This document shows, piece after piece, positions 1 to 8,529 of a stretch of 64,000 bases of DNA. The position numbers were made by a program, and so were the translations under genes. Below the pieces are notes generated by a model, which was not told where the DNA came from, ran no database searches, and was given only the letters and a program-made list of their open reading frames with translations. The number at the start of each line of letters is the position of its first letter. Position 1 is the first letter of the stretch. The DNA is from Verrucosispora sioxanthis (GTDB lineage Bacteria > Actinomycetota > Actinomycetes > Mycobacteriales > Micromonosporaceae), in NCBI RefSeq assembly GCF_010560025.1, contig NZ_SAIY01000014.1, positions 1 to 64,000 of the forward strand, in the 5' to 3' direction.

Positions 1-7
1 CACGTCA

Positions 8-46
8 CAGTCGAGGGCCACCCGGAATCGGGTCGGCCCTCGACTG
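8..46. terminator. Stem-loop terminator of the upstream gene
   Basis: A perfect 12-bp inverted repeat (8-19 and 35-46) flanks a 15-nt loop. It lies just before the first gene and probably ends transcription of a gene left of the window. No T-run follows, as is usual in high-GC actinobacteria. Confidence 0.6.
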
Positions 47-87
47 CGTTGCGTCGTTGATACGGCGTACTCAGGAAGGATGTACCT

Positions 88-2220
88 GTGAGTTCAGCAC
101 CTCAGGGCGGGGACCGCCCCCGGGGTTACCAGGGTCGACCGGCGGATCGGGACGGCGGACCTCGCCGCGACGACCGCCCGTCGCGCCAGGACCGGGGAGA
201 GGAGCGAGGTTCTCGCGACGACCGCGGGTACGGCAGCGACCGCTCCCGGTCCGGCGGCTTCCGTCGAGACGGTGACCGCCGTGAGGGCGGCTCCCGGGAC
301 AGTGGCCGCTCGGGCGGTGGGTACCGGGGCGACCGCAGTGACCGTGGCTTCCGCGGGCGCGACGGCTCCGGCGACCGGGACCGTGGCACCGGCGGCTTCC
401 GAGGCGGAGAACGTCGCGACTCCGACCGCCGTGAGGGCGGGTTCCGCCGCGACGCCGGCGGCTTCCGTCGAGACGGAGACCGCCGTGAGGGTGGCTTCCG
501 GGGCAACGATCGCGGCGCGGAAGGCGAGCGCCGCGACGGTGGTTTCCGTGGCGGTGAGCGTCGTGAGGGCGGTTTCCGTGGCGGTGAGCGTCGTGAGGGC
601 GGTTTCCGTGGCGGTGAGCGTCGTGAGGGCGGGTTCCGCGATGGTGAGCGTCGTGACGGTGGCTTCCGTGGGGGCGACCGTCGTGAGGGTGGCTTCCGTG
701 GGGGCGACCGTCGTGAGGGTGGCTTCCGTGGCGGTGAGCGTCGTGAGGGCGGTTTCCGTGGCGGCGACCGTCGTGAGGGCGGGTTCCGCGATGGTGACCG
801 TCGTGACGGTGGCTTCCGTGGGGGCGACCGGCGCGAGGGCGGCTTCCGGGGCAGCGATCGTGCTGGCGGCGGCGAGCGTCCCGACGGTGGTTTCCGTGGC
901 GGCGACCGTCGTGAGGGCGGGTTCCGTGGCGGTGACCGTCGTGAGGGCGGTTTCCGTGGCGGTGACCGGCGCGAGGGCGGCTTCCGGGGCGGTGAGCGTC
1001 GTGAGGGCGGTTTCCGTGGCGGTGAGCGTCGTGACGGCGGGTTCCGGGGTGAGCGCCGTGAGGGTGGCTTCCAGGACCGGGAGAGTGCTCGCGGAGCGGG
1101 TGGCTTCGCCGAGCGCCGCGACGGTGGATTCCGTCGTGGCGCGGATGAGCGTGGCGGCGACCGCCGTGGCGGCGGATTCCGGGACGACCGGGACGGTGAG
1201 CGTCGCTTTGGACGGCGTGCGGACGGACCCGGCTCGGCCGAGGAGGGGCGTACGGAGGCGCCGGCGCTGCCTGATGAGATCGTCGCGACCGACCTGGACA
1301 AGGACGTCCGCGCCGAGCTGCTGTCGCTGGCGAAGCCGGTCGCGGAGACCGTTGCCCGGCACCTCGTGGCGACCGGGCAACTGATCGACGAGGACCCGGC
1401 CGAGGCGCTCGCCCACGCACTTGCCGCTCGACGGCTCGCATCACGGATCGCCGCGGTACGGGAGGCTGTCGGCTTGGCCGCCTACCACGCGGGGGAGTGG
1501 CAGTCGGCGATCGCCGAGCTGCGGACGTACCACCGGATGAGCGGTGCGCAGAGCCACCTTGCGGTGATCGCGGACAGCGAGCGGGCACTGGGCCGACCCG
1601 AGCGCGCCATCGACCTGTTCCGTGGTGCCGACCAGGAGAAGCTCGATCCGGCCGTCGCCATCGAACTGCTGATCGTCGCTGCCGGCGCCCGTGGCGATCT
1701 CGGCCAGCGGGACGCCGCCGTGGCGATGCTCCAGGTTCCCGAGCTGACCACCGACGCCGTGCAGCCGTGGACGGCACGACTGCGGTACGCGTACGCCGAC
1801 GCTCTGCTGGCCGTGGGACGGCGGACCGAGGCGCGGGAGTGGTTCTCCCGTGCGGCGGAGGTGGACGCCGAGGCGGAGACCGACGCCGCCGAGCGGCTGC
1901 TCGAACTCGACGGTGTGGTCATCGAGGGCGACGACGAGGACGAGGTGGCCGAGGAACTGGCTGCTGGTCCGGGTGCCCCTGGCGCGGTGCCGGCCCGTCC
2001 GGACGCCGACGCGTCGAGCATGACCGCAGACGGCGACCAGGACGACCTCGGGTCCGACGAGCCGGTGGCCGAGGCGACGGGCGACGCGGACCCCACGGCC
2101 CAGAACTCGCCGGCCGACCCGCCGGGCACCGACGATGAGCGGAACGCGGACGCGGAGGCGGCACCCGGGACCTCCCGCGAGGCGGAGGGGACCGAGGAAC
2201 CGGAGGCACGGCAGCGATGA
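88..2220 (+). CDS. RG-repeat, tetratricopeptide-like protein
   Basis: This 710-residue protein has three parts. Residues about 15-385 are a low-complexity Arg/Gly/Asp/Glu region built largely from 10-residue units of the GGFRGGDRRE type. Residues about 400-620 are helical and TPR-like. The tail to residue 710 is acidic. The GTG start at 88 has a strong AGGAAGGA ribosome site at 73-80. Position and the TPR part match the M. tuberculosis Rv1691 type of TPR protein that begins this conserved block. RG-rich tracts often bind RNA, which is an inference here. The stop overlaps the next start as ATGA, so the two are probably co-translated. No signal peptide or membrane segment is visible. Function is unknown. 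Confidence 0.85.
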   Translation: MSSAPQGGDRPRGYQGRPADRDGGPRRDDRPSRQDRGEERGSRDDRGYGSDRSRSGGFRRDGDRREGGSRDSGRSGGGYRGDRSDRGFRGRDGSGDRDRGTGGFRGGERRDSDRREGGFRRDAGGFRRDGDRREGGFRGNDRGAEGERRDGGFRGGERREGGFRGGERREGGFRGGERREGGFRDGERRDGGFRGGDRREGGFRGGDRREGGFRGGERREGGFRGGDRREGGFRDGDRRDGGFRGGDRREGGFRGSDRAGGGERPDGGFRGGDRREGGFRGGDRREGGFRGGDRREGGFRGGERREGGFRGGERRDGGFRGERREGGFQDRESARGAGGFAERRDGGFRRGADERGGDRRGGGFRDDRDGERRFGRRADGPGSAEEGRTEAPALPDEIVATDLDKDVRAELLSLAKPVAETVARHLVATGQLIDEDPAEALAHALAARRLASRIAAVREAVGLAAYHAGEWQSAIAELRTYHRMSGAQSHLAVIADSERALGRPERAIDLFRGADQEKLDPAVAIELLIVAAGARGDLGQRDAAVAMLQVPELTTDAVQPWTARLRYAYADALLAVGRRTEAREWFSRAAEVDAEAETDAAERLLELDGVVIEGDDEDEVAEELAAGPGAPGAVPARPDADASSMTADGDQDDLGSDEPVAEATGDADPTAQNSPADPPGTDDERNADAEAAPGTSREAEGTEEPEARQR
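541..1065 (+). repeat. 30-bp minisatellite encoding RG decapeptides
   Basis: About 16 tandem 30-bp units lie inside the preceding gene. Most are exactly 30 bp, one is 48 bp (841-888) and the last is 27 bp. Neighbouring units are nearly identical; 541-570, 571-600 and 601-630 are the same. A longer pattern of about 150 bp also shows, since 631-690 resembles 781-840. Unit length keeps the frame, so copy number can change without breaking the protein. The array also leaves long spurious open frames on both strands. Confidence 0.9.
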
Positions 2221-3227
2221 GCGGGGACCGGCTGGTCGACGGTTACGCCCTGGTCGTCTTCGACTTGGACGGGGTGATCTACCTGATCGACCAGCCGATT
2301 CCCGGCGCGGTCGAGACGGTCGCGCGGCTGCACGGTGAGGGCCGCGCGGTCGCGTACGCGACGAACAACGCCTCGCGTCGCGCCGCCGACGTGGCCGACC
2401 TGCTCACCGGGATGGGCGTGCCGGCCCGACCGGAGGAGGTCCTCACCAGTGCCGCCGCGGCCGCCCAACTGCTGGGTGAGCGGCTGCCGGCCGGCGCGAA
2501 GGTGCTCGTGGTGGGGGCCGAGGCGCTGCGTGCCGAGATCAGCGAGGCCGGCCTCGCCGGTCGCCACCGCCGACGAGGCCCCGGTCGCGGTCATCCAGGG
2601 TACGGCCCGCAGGTGGGCTGGGCCGATCTGGCCGAGGCGGCGGTGGCGGTACGGGCCGGCGCGACCTGGGTGGCCACGAACACCGACCGCACCCTGCCCA
2701 GCGGGCGTGGCCCGTTGCCCGGCAACGGCGCCCTGGTGGCCGCGCTGGCCACCGCGCTCGGCCGGGACCCGGACGAGATCGTCGGCAAGCCCGCACCCGA
2801 GCTGTTCGCCACCGCCGCTCGGCGGGCGGACGGTGGCCGGACGGTGGTCGTGGGTGACCGGCTGGACACCGACATCGAGGGCGCGAACCGGGCCGGCCTG
2901 GACAGCCTGCTGGTCCTCACCGGGGTCAGTGACGCCGCCGAGCTGCTCGCCGCGCCCGCCGAGCGACGGCCGACGTACGTCTCGTGGGACCTGACCGGGC
3001 TCTTCGACGCCGATGGTGTGGTGCGGGTGCCGGCACCGGACGCCGACCACGGCGGCTGGCAGGTGAGCACCGGAACCGACGAGTGGCGACTGTCCGGGTC
3101 GGGGCGTGCACTGGACGCGCTCGCCGCGCTCTGTGCGGCTGCCTGGCGCGGCCACCGGGCCGGCCCGGTCCGGCCGGCGTCGCCGGCGGCGGGGCAGGCG
3201 CTGGAGCGACTCGGCCTGGTCTCCTGA
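2217..3227 (+). CDS. HAD-IIA family sugar-phosphate phosphatase
   Basis: This 336-residue haloacid dehalogenase-superfamily hydrolase is probably cytosolic and would dephosphorylate small phosphosugars (p-nitrophenylphosphatase/NagD type). Motif I is FDLDG at residues 15-19 with Asp16 as nucleophile. A conserved ATNNAS segment follows near residue 50. Motif III/IV is KPAPELF followed by VVGDRLDTDIEGA. The ATG overlaps the previous stop (ATGA), matching the TPR-HAD order of mycobacteria. From about 2556 to 2600 the reading frame gives an Arg/His-rich stretch, while the +1 frame reads PVATADEAPVAVIQG, the residues this family normally has. Two compensating indels therefore sit there and residues about 113-128 are unreliable. 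Confidence 0.85.
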   Translation: MSGDRLVDGYALVVFDLDGVIYLIDQPIPGAVETVARLHGEGRAVAYATNNASRRAADVADLLTGMGVPARPEEVLTSAAAAAQLLGERLPAGAKVLVVGAEALRAEISEAGLAGRHRRRGPGRGHPGYGPQVGWADLAEAAVAVRAGATWVATNTDRTLPSGRGPLPGNGALVAALATALGRDPDEIVGKPAPELFATAARRADGGRTVVVGDRLDTDIEGANRAGLDSLLVLTGVSDAAELLAAPAERRPTYVSWDLTGLFDADGVVRVPAPDADHGGWQVSTGTDEWRLSGSGRALDALAALCAAAWRGHRAGPVRPASPAAGQALERLGLVS

Positions 3228-3232
3228 CCGGC

Positions 3233-3571
3233 TCAGAGCAGCTTGCGCAGCTTCATCAGGTCGAACGGGTTGGCCTTGATCGACACGCGGCGGTTGGCGA
3301 CCGCGCGGGTGACGTCGAGGTCACCGCGCACCAGGGCCACCAGATCGTCGCTGGTGGTGCTCATGGCGATCTTCGCCTTCGGGTCGTCGCCGTCGGCGAG
3401 CTCCACCAGCCGGCCGCCGGTGATCCGACCGTGGAAGGCGGTCTCGAGGTCGGTGATCCGGCAGGCCAGCGTGCGATCCAGGTCCACGCGATCACGGACG
3501 GTCTCCGCGTTGCGTTCGAGCCGGGCGGCCAGATCCTGCAACGCCTGCCGACACTCGTCCACCGTGGCCAC
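3233..3571 (-). CDS. SCP2 sterol-binding-like small protein
   Basis: This is a 112-residue protein. The C-terminal half (KAKIAMSTTSDDLVALVRGD through RVSIKANPFDLMKLRKLL) resembles the SCP2 lipid-binding fold, and the first 40 residues form a predicted amphipathic helix. The GTG at 3571 was chosen because GAGGAGG lies 7-8 nt upstream; longer in-frame extension to 3619 is Arg/Gly-rich and lacks a site. It faces the HAD gene convergently with a gap of only 5 bp. A lipid ligand is an inference; no catalytic residues are evident. Confidence 0.75.
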   Translation of the reverse strand: MATVDECRQALQDLAARLERNAETVRDRVDLDRTLACRITDLETAFHGRITGGRLVELADGDDPKAKIAMSTTSDDLVALVRGDLDVTRAVANRRVSIKANPFDLMKLRKLL

Positions 3572-3682
3572 CGATCGCCTCCTCGCCACACCACGTCGTC
3601 TCCCGGCACCGTACCCCACGGGACGGTTCCGACGGCCCGGTAGCGTGACACGTGCACAGCCGTCGGGCGAAAGGACTCAGGC

Positions 3683-4275
3683 ATGCAGGACGCGTGGCGC
3701 GCCTACCTCGAACTGGCCATGGGCCTGACGGAGGCGCCCCGAAAGAAGGCACAGGACGCGGTACGCCGAGCGATGGGATCGACCGGTGCCACGGCCGCAC
3801 AGCTGCAGACCCTGGCCGAGGAGCTGCGGTCGACCGGCGCGGCCAACCGCGAGGCCCTGACCAAGCTGGTGCGGTTCGAGGTCGAGCGGGCGCTCGGTGT
3901 GGTGGGCCTGGCCACCGCCGAGGAGGTCGCCGAGCTGGACCGCCGGGTGCGCGAGCTGGAACGCCAACTCCGGGTTACCGGCGGGGCCCCGCCAGCGGCA
4001 CCGCGCCCGGCCTCGCGACAACCGCCGGCTCCGCCGACAGCCCCTCCGTGGGCACCCGCCGACCGCCGCCGCGGCCCCACCGACGAAGGCGGTCGCCAGA
4101 AGGCGGTCGCGAAGAAGGCGGTCGCCAAGAAAGCGGTGGCCAGAAGGCGGTGGCGAAGAAGACCGTGGGCACGAAGGGAGGCGGAACGGTCGTGCGTACC
4201 GCCGATGGTGAGCCGGCGCCGCGACCGGCCAAGGCCGCACCGCCGCGCCCGCCGCGCCCGGACGGTGTCGCGTGA
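3683..4275 (+). CDS. Phasin-like coiled-coil protein with Lys-rich tail (frame-disrupted)
   Basis: The protein starts MQDAWRAYLELAMGLTEAP. It has a helical core with a leucine-rich segment at about residues 75-100 (AEEVAELDRRVRELERQL), then an Ala/Pro linker and repeated KKAVA units. This looks like phasin- or PhaF-like granule proteins. Near 4140 the frame changes: AVAKKTVGTKGGG and the natural-looking ending PRPPRPDGVA are in the +2-shifted frame and stop at 4275. Without the shift the frame runs on through Arg-rich sequence into the next gene, ending at 4561. A second shift near 4050 is possible. The break is probably a sequence error in a GC-rich repeat. Confidence 0.6.
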
Positions 4276-4342
4276 CCGGCCGCCCTGTCGGCGACACGGT
4301 CCCCGGCCACCGGGCTGGTCCGGCCCCGCGCACGGTGGCGGC

Positions 4343-4561
4343 ATGACCGCGCCCCGACCGGGTCCGACCGGTCCACGCCCCGGCCCACCGCCGCAGCGCT
4401 GGACCGGTGAGAACGGGCAGGACGACGCTCATCCGGCCGTCGAGGCCGCCGTGCGGGCGATCGCCAACGCCGCGACGCTGGGCCCGGCCGACCAGATCGC
4501 CCAGTACGAGGCCGCGTACCAGACGCTGCGGGAGACGCTGGCCACCATCGACCAGGCCTGA
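4343..4561 (+). CDS. Small hypothetical protein
   Basis: A 72-residue protein begins at ATG 4343 with a Pro/Gly-rich lead. A helical segment (VEAAVRAIANAATLGPADQ to the end) follows. Its stop overlaps the AGGAGG site of tlyA, which suggests coupling. It shares a frame with the start of the phasin-like gene only because of the frame break upstream. I do not recognise a family. Confidence 0.6.
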   Translation: MTAPRPGPTGPRPGPPPQRWTGENGQDDAHPAVEAAVRAIANAATLGPADQIAQYEAAYQTLRETLATIDQA

Positions 4562-4577
4562 GGAGGCGCGCCCGTCC

Positions 4578-5438
4578 ATGGCACGGCGTAACCGGTTGGA
4601 CGCCGAACTCGTCCGTCGCGGTCTGGCCCGCTCCCGCGAGCAGGCGGTCGCGCTGGTGGAGGCCGGCCGCGTGCAGCTGCGTGGGGTGCCGGCCCGCAAG
4701 GCCGCCGCCATGGTCGATCCGGCCGATCCGCTGCTGGTCAGCGGTGCCGACCCGACCTCGGAGTACGTTTCCCGGGGTGGGCACAAGCTGGCTGGCGCGC
4801 TCGCCGCCTTCGCCCCCGCCGGGCTGGTGGTGGCCGGTCGACGCTGCCTCGACGCCGGCGCGTCCACCGGCGGCTTCACCGATGTGCTGCTCCGCGCCGA
4901 CGCCGCCGAGGTGGTCGCGGTCGACGTCGGTTACGGCCAGCTGGCCTGGTCGCTGCGGAACGACTCCCGGGTGCGGGTTCACGAACGCACGAACGTGCGG
5001 ACGCTGACTCCCGAGTCGATCGGTGGCCCGGTCGACCTGACCGTCGCCGACCTGTCGTTCATCTCGTTGCGGCTGGTGCTGCCGGCCCTGGCGGCGTGCA
5101 CCCGCGCCGACGGTGACCTGGCCCTGATGGTCAAACCGCAGTTCGAGGTGGGTCGGGAGCGGGTCGGCGCCGGTGGGGTGGTGCGCGATCCGGAGCTTCG
5201 GGCGCAGGCGGTGCTGGACGTCGCCACGGCGGCGGCGACGCTGCGGTTGGGGCTGGCGGACCTGGCGGCCAGCCCGCTGCCCGGGCCGAGCGGCAACGTC
5301 GAGTTCTTCGTATGGTTACGCCGGGATGCGCCACCGGCCGACCCGGACCGGGTACGGACCGTGGTGACGGCCGGGCCACGCGGCCCGGTGCCGTCCGGCG
5401 ACGGGCCGGACGAGGCGACGGAGGAGGTGGCCACGTGA
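4578..5438 (+). CDS. tlyA: TlyA rRNA 2'-O-methyltransferase
   Basis: This 286-residue enzyme methylates the 2'-hydroxyl of 16S and 23S rRNA cytidines with S-adenosylmethionine and underlies capreomycin susceptibility in mycobacteria. The N-terminus is an S4 RNA-binding domain (RLDAELVRRGLARSREQAVA). A Rossmann methyltransferase domain follows with CLDAGASTGGFTDVLL as the SAM-binding loop and ADLSFISLRLVLP downstream. AGGAGG at 4561-4566 fixes the ATG. Its stop overlaps the GTG of the repeat array that precedes nadK. Length and order (tlyA-nadK-recN) are typical of actinobacteria. Confidence 0.95.
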   Translation: MARRNRLDAELVRRGLARSREQAVALVEAGRVQLRGVPARKAAAMVDPADPLLVSGADPTSEYVSRGGHKLAGALAAFAPAGLVVAGRRCLDAGASTGGFTDVLLRADAAEVVAVDVGYGQLAWSLRNDSRVRVHERTNVRTLTPESIGGPVDLTVADLSFISLRLVLPALAACTRADGDLALMVKPQFEVGRERVGAGGVVRDPELRAQAVLDVATAAATLRLGLADLAASPLPGPSGNVEFFVWLRRDAPPADPDRVRTVVTAGPRGPVPSGDGPDEATEEVAT

Positions 5439-5655
5439 GCGAGCGAAGCGAGCGAACCGTTTGGCGCAGCAGCGTGGCGGCTCGCGTCGCCGGCGCGCGG
5501 AGCGGGGCGGCGGCGTGAGCGAGCGAACCGTTTGGCGCAGCAGCGTGGCGGCTCGCGTCGCCGGCGCGCGGAGCGGGCGGCGGCGTGAGCGAGCGAACCG
5601 TCTGGCACAGCGGCGTGGCGGCTCGGGCCGCCGGTGCGCGGAGCGGGGCGGCCGC
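5435..5655 (+). repeat. Tandem array of GTGAGC-led 70-80-bp units
   Basis: Three units begin at 5435, 5515 and 5585 (80, 70 and 71 bp), and a fourth GTGAGC occurs at 5656. The first unit has an extra 9-bp GCGAGCGAA-like duplication. The first GTG overlaps the tlyA stop as GTGA. Unit length is not a multiple of three, so successive copies change frame. The array separates tlyA from nadK and shows no coding conservation. Confidence 0.8.
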
Positions 5656-5711
5656 GTGAGCCGGTCCCGGCGAGCCGACCATCGGCGCGGTGTTCCCGGG
5701 CAGGGGCCACG

Positions 5712-6596
5712 GTGACCCGCACCGCCCTGCTGGTGACGCACACCGGCCGACGGCGCAGCACCGAGCATGCCCGTACGGTTGCCGCGGACCTGATCGCCGC
5801 CGGATTCGAGGTGCGGGTGGTGGCCGAGGAGGCCGAGGACCTCGACCTGCCGGGCACGGTACCGGTGACCGGGCCGGAGGCGGCCGAGGGAGCCGAGATC
5901 GTCTTCGCCCTCGGCGGGGACGGCACGTTCCTGCGCGCCGCGGAACTGGCCCGGCCGGCGAAGGTGCCGCTGCTCGGCATCAACCTCGGCAAGGTCGGGT
6001 TCCTCGCCGAGGCGGAGATCGACGATCTCGACGTGGCGGTCCGTGACGTGGTCAGCCGCAACTACAGCGTCGACGAACGACTCACCCTCGACGTGACCGC
6101 CGAATTCGACGGCGGGCCGACCATCGAGTCGTGGGCCCTCAACGAGATCAGCGTCGAGAAGGGCGAGCGGGCCCAGATGCTGGAACTGCTGGTGGACGTC
6201 GACGGGCGGCCGCTGTCCCGGTACGGCTGCGACGGCGTGGTCTGCGCCACGCCCACCGGTTCCACCGCGTACGCCTTCTCCGGCGGGGGGCCGGTGGTCT
6301 GGCCCGAGGTGGAGGCGCTGCTGCTGGTGCCGATCAGCGCGCACGCGTTGTTCAGCCGGCCGCTGGTGACGGCCCCCACCTCCACCATGACGATAACCGT
6401 CGACCCGTTCACCACGCTGGCTGTGCTCTGCTGCGACGGGCGGCGGGTCTACGACCTGCCTCCCGGCGCCCGGGTCACGGTGCGGCGGGGCGCCCTGCCG
6501 GTACGCGTCGTCCGGCTGCGGGACCGGTCGTTCACCGCGCGTCTGGTGGCCAAGTTCGACCTTCCGGTGCACGGCTGGCGGGGCAACCGTCGCTGA
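5712..6596 (+). CDS. nadK: NAD kinase
   Basis: This 294-residue cytosolic enzyme phosphorylates NAD to NADP using ATP or polyphosphate. Diagnostic motifs are GGDGTFLRA (about residue 78), GINLGKVGFLAE, the NE pair in ALNEISVEKG and CATPTGSTAYAFSGGGP. The GTG at 5712 gives the usual N-terminus; upstream frame is repeat-derived. It lies between tlyA and recN as in other actinobacteria. Confidence 0.95.
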   Translation: MTRTALLVTHTGRRRSTEHARTVAADLIAAGFEVRVVAEEAEDLDLPGTVPVTGPEAAEGAEIVFALGGDGTFLRAAELARPAKVPLLGINLGKVGFLAEAEIDDLDVAVRDVVSRNYSVDERLTLDVTAEFDGGPTIESWALNEISVEKGERAQMLELLVDVDGRPLSRYGCDGVVCATPTGSTAYAFSGGGPVVWPEVEALLLVPISAHALFSRPLVTAPTSTMTITVDPFTTLAVLCCDGRRVYDLPPGARVTVRRGALPVRVVRLRDRSFTARLVAKFDLPVHGWRGNRR

Positions 6597-6653
6597 CGTC
6601 GGCGGCCGCGCCGGCTGGTCAAGTGTCGGGCCACGCGTCTACTGTCGGTTGCT

Positions 6654-8411
6654 GTGCTGGAGGAGCTACGCATCACCGGACTGGGTGTCATCGAGGACAC
6701 GACGTTGCCGCTGACCGGCGGCATGAACGTCATCACCGGCGAGACCGGTGCCGGCAAGACGATGGTGGTGACCGGGCTCGGCCTGCTCTTCGGTGGTCGG
6801 GCCGACGCCGGCCGGGTACGCGCCGAACCCGGCCGCGCCGTCGTCGAGGGCCGGCTGCGTCTGGGTGGCCGGGTGGCCGAGACGGTGCACGCCCGGATCA
6901 CCGACGCCGGAGGCGAACCCGACGAGGACGGCTGTCTGCTGCTGAGCCGTACGGTCACGGTGGAGGGTCGGTCCCGGGCCCACCTGGGTGGTCGCGGGAT
7001 GCCGGTGTCGATGCTCGGCGAGGTCGGTGAGCAGGCGGTCGCGGTCCACGGCCAGTCCGACCAGTTGCGGTTGCTGCGCCCGGCGGAGCAGCGGGCCGCG
7101 TTGGACCGGTTCGCCGGCCCCGAGCACGAGAAGCTGCTCGACGCGACGCGGGACGCGTTCACCCGGTGGCGTCGGGTGGTCGACGACCTGGCCGACCGGC
7201 GACGCAACGCGCGGGAACGCCACCAGGAGACCGACCTGCTGCGGCTGGGCCTCGACGAGATCACCCGGGTCGATCCGCAGCCGGGTGAGGACGACGAGCT
7301 GAAGGCGGAGGCGCAGCGACTGGAGCACGCCGAAGGTCTGCGTACCGCGGCTCAGCTGGCCCACCAGTGCGTGGCCGGCGGGTTGGAGGCCACCGACGAC
7401 ACGCCCGACGCCTCGACGTTGCTCGGCACCGCCCGGCGCACGCTCGAGGCACAGTCCGGCACCGATCCGGCGCTCGGTGAACTGGCCGTGCGCCTGGAGG
7501 AGGCGGCCACGCTCGTCGCCGACGTGTCGGTGGAGCTGTCCACGTACCTCGCCGGCCTGGACGCCGACCCGGCCCGGCTGCAGGCCCTCTACGAGCGACG
7601 GGCCGCGTTGCGCGCGTTGACCCGCAAGTACGCCGACGACGTCGACGGTGTGATCGCCTGGGCGGAGCGGGCCCGGAGCCGACTGTCCGAGCTGGACAAC
7701 TCCGACGAGCTGCTCGACGAGCTGGATCGGGAGGCGTCCCGGCTGGCCGGTGAGGTGGCCGAGCTGGCCGGCCGGCTGTCGGTGTCCCGGCAGGAGGCGG
7801 CGGCGCGCTTCGCCGAGCAGGTCACCGTCGAGCTGGCCGGGTTGGCGATGCCGCACGCCCGGATCGAGGTGGCGGTGCTGCCCCGACCCGCCGGTCGGGC
7901 CGAACCCACGTTGCCGGTCAACGGGGTCGACGTCGGCGTCGGACCCGACGGCGGTGACGAGGTCGAGCTGCGGCTGCTGGCCCACCCCGGCGCGCCGTCC
8001 CTGCCCCTGCAACGGGGTGCCTCCGGCGGCGAGCTGTCCCGGGTGATGCTCGCCATCGAGGTGGTCTTCGCCGGATCCGGCGGCCCACCGACCCTGGTCT
8101 TCGACGAGGTCGACGCGGGCGTGGGTGGCCAGGCGGCGGTGGAGATCGGCCGCCGGCTGGCCCGGCTGGCCCGCAGCCACCAGGTCCTGGTGGTGACCCA
8201 CCTGCCGCAGGTCGCCGCCTTCGCCGACCGGCACCTGGTGGTGGCCAAGGACACCGGCGGCGCCGTCACCACCAGCGGGGTCCGGGTGGTGGAGGACACC
8301 GAGCGGGCCCGGGAACTCGCCCGGATGCTCGCGGGTTTGCCGGATTCGGATCTGGGTATCGCCCACGCCGAGGAACTCCTGGCCGTGGCGGCCAGGGAAC
8401 GGCGGTCCTGA
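6654..8411 (+). CDS. recN: DNA repair protein RecN
   Basis: RecN is a 585-residue SMC-like ATPase acting in double-strand break repair. Walker A GETGAGKT lies near residue 29. The middle is a long charged coiled-coil region (about 150-370). The C-terminal ABC signature GASGGELSRVMLAIE and Walker B TLVFDEVDAGVGG are intact, followed by VTHLPQVAAFAD. The GTG start at 6654 gives MLEELRITGLGVIED, the usual N-terminus. Confidence 0.95.
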   Translation: MLEELRITGLGVIEDTTLPLTGGMNVITGETGAGKTMVVTGLGLLFGGRADAGRVRAEPGRAVVEGRLRLGGRVAETVHARITDAGGEPDEDGCLLLSRTVTVEGRSRAHLGGRGMPVSMLGEVGEQAVAVHGQSDQLRLLRPAEQRAALDRFAGPEHEKLLDATRDAFTRWRRVVDDLADRRRNARERHQETDLLRLGLDEITRVDPQPGEDDELKAEAQRLEHAEGLRTAAQLAHQCVAGGLEATDDTPDASTLLGTARRTLEAQSGTDPALGELAVRLEEAATLVADVSVELSTYLAGLDADPARLQALYERRAALRALTRKYADDVDGVIAWAERARSRLSELDNSDELLDELDREASRLAGEVAELAGRLSVSRQEAAARFAEQVTVELAGLAMPHARIEVAVLPRPAGRAEPTLPVNGVDVGVGPDGGDEVELRLLAHPGAPSLPLQRGASGGELSRVMLAIEVVFAGSGGPPTLVFDEVDAGVGGQAAVEIGRRLARLARSHQVLVVTHLPQVAAFADRHLVVAKDTGGAVTTSGVRVVEDTERARELARMLAGLPDSDLGIAHAEELLAVAARERRS

Positions 8412-8529
8412 GACCGCGATTGTGAGCGGAGGCACACCGGCCTTCGCCCATGTGTGCTTCCCTGGGTAGGCGGCCCTGCTCAGGCATGTCGCGACAGATT
8501 CCCCTGCCTCACATGCCAGGATGGTCACG

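Noticed and set aside
541..1065. Regular repeats that might be read as a CRISPR array
   Set aside because: Units are contiguous 30-mers with no unique spacers and are in frame in a protein; no cas genes lie nearby.
71..1777. Very long open frames on the minus strand and other plus frames across the first gene
   Set aside because: They are by-products of the GC-rich 30-bp repeat. Compositions such as Arg/His/Pro-only are unnatural, and there is no ribosome site or family match.
1482..3155. 557-codon minus-strand frame opposite the TPR and HAD genes
   Set aside because: It is antisense to two recognised genes and shows no domain; it follows codon-position GC bias.
4343..4561. A single 292-residue protein from 3683 to 4561
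   Set aside because: The middle becomes unnatural Arg/Pro sequence, while the shifted frame continues the Lys/Ala repeats and stops at 4275. A fresh ATG at 4343 begins the last part.
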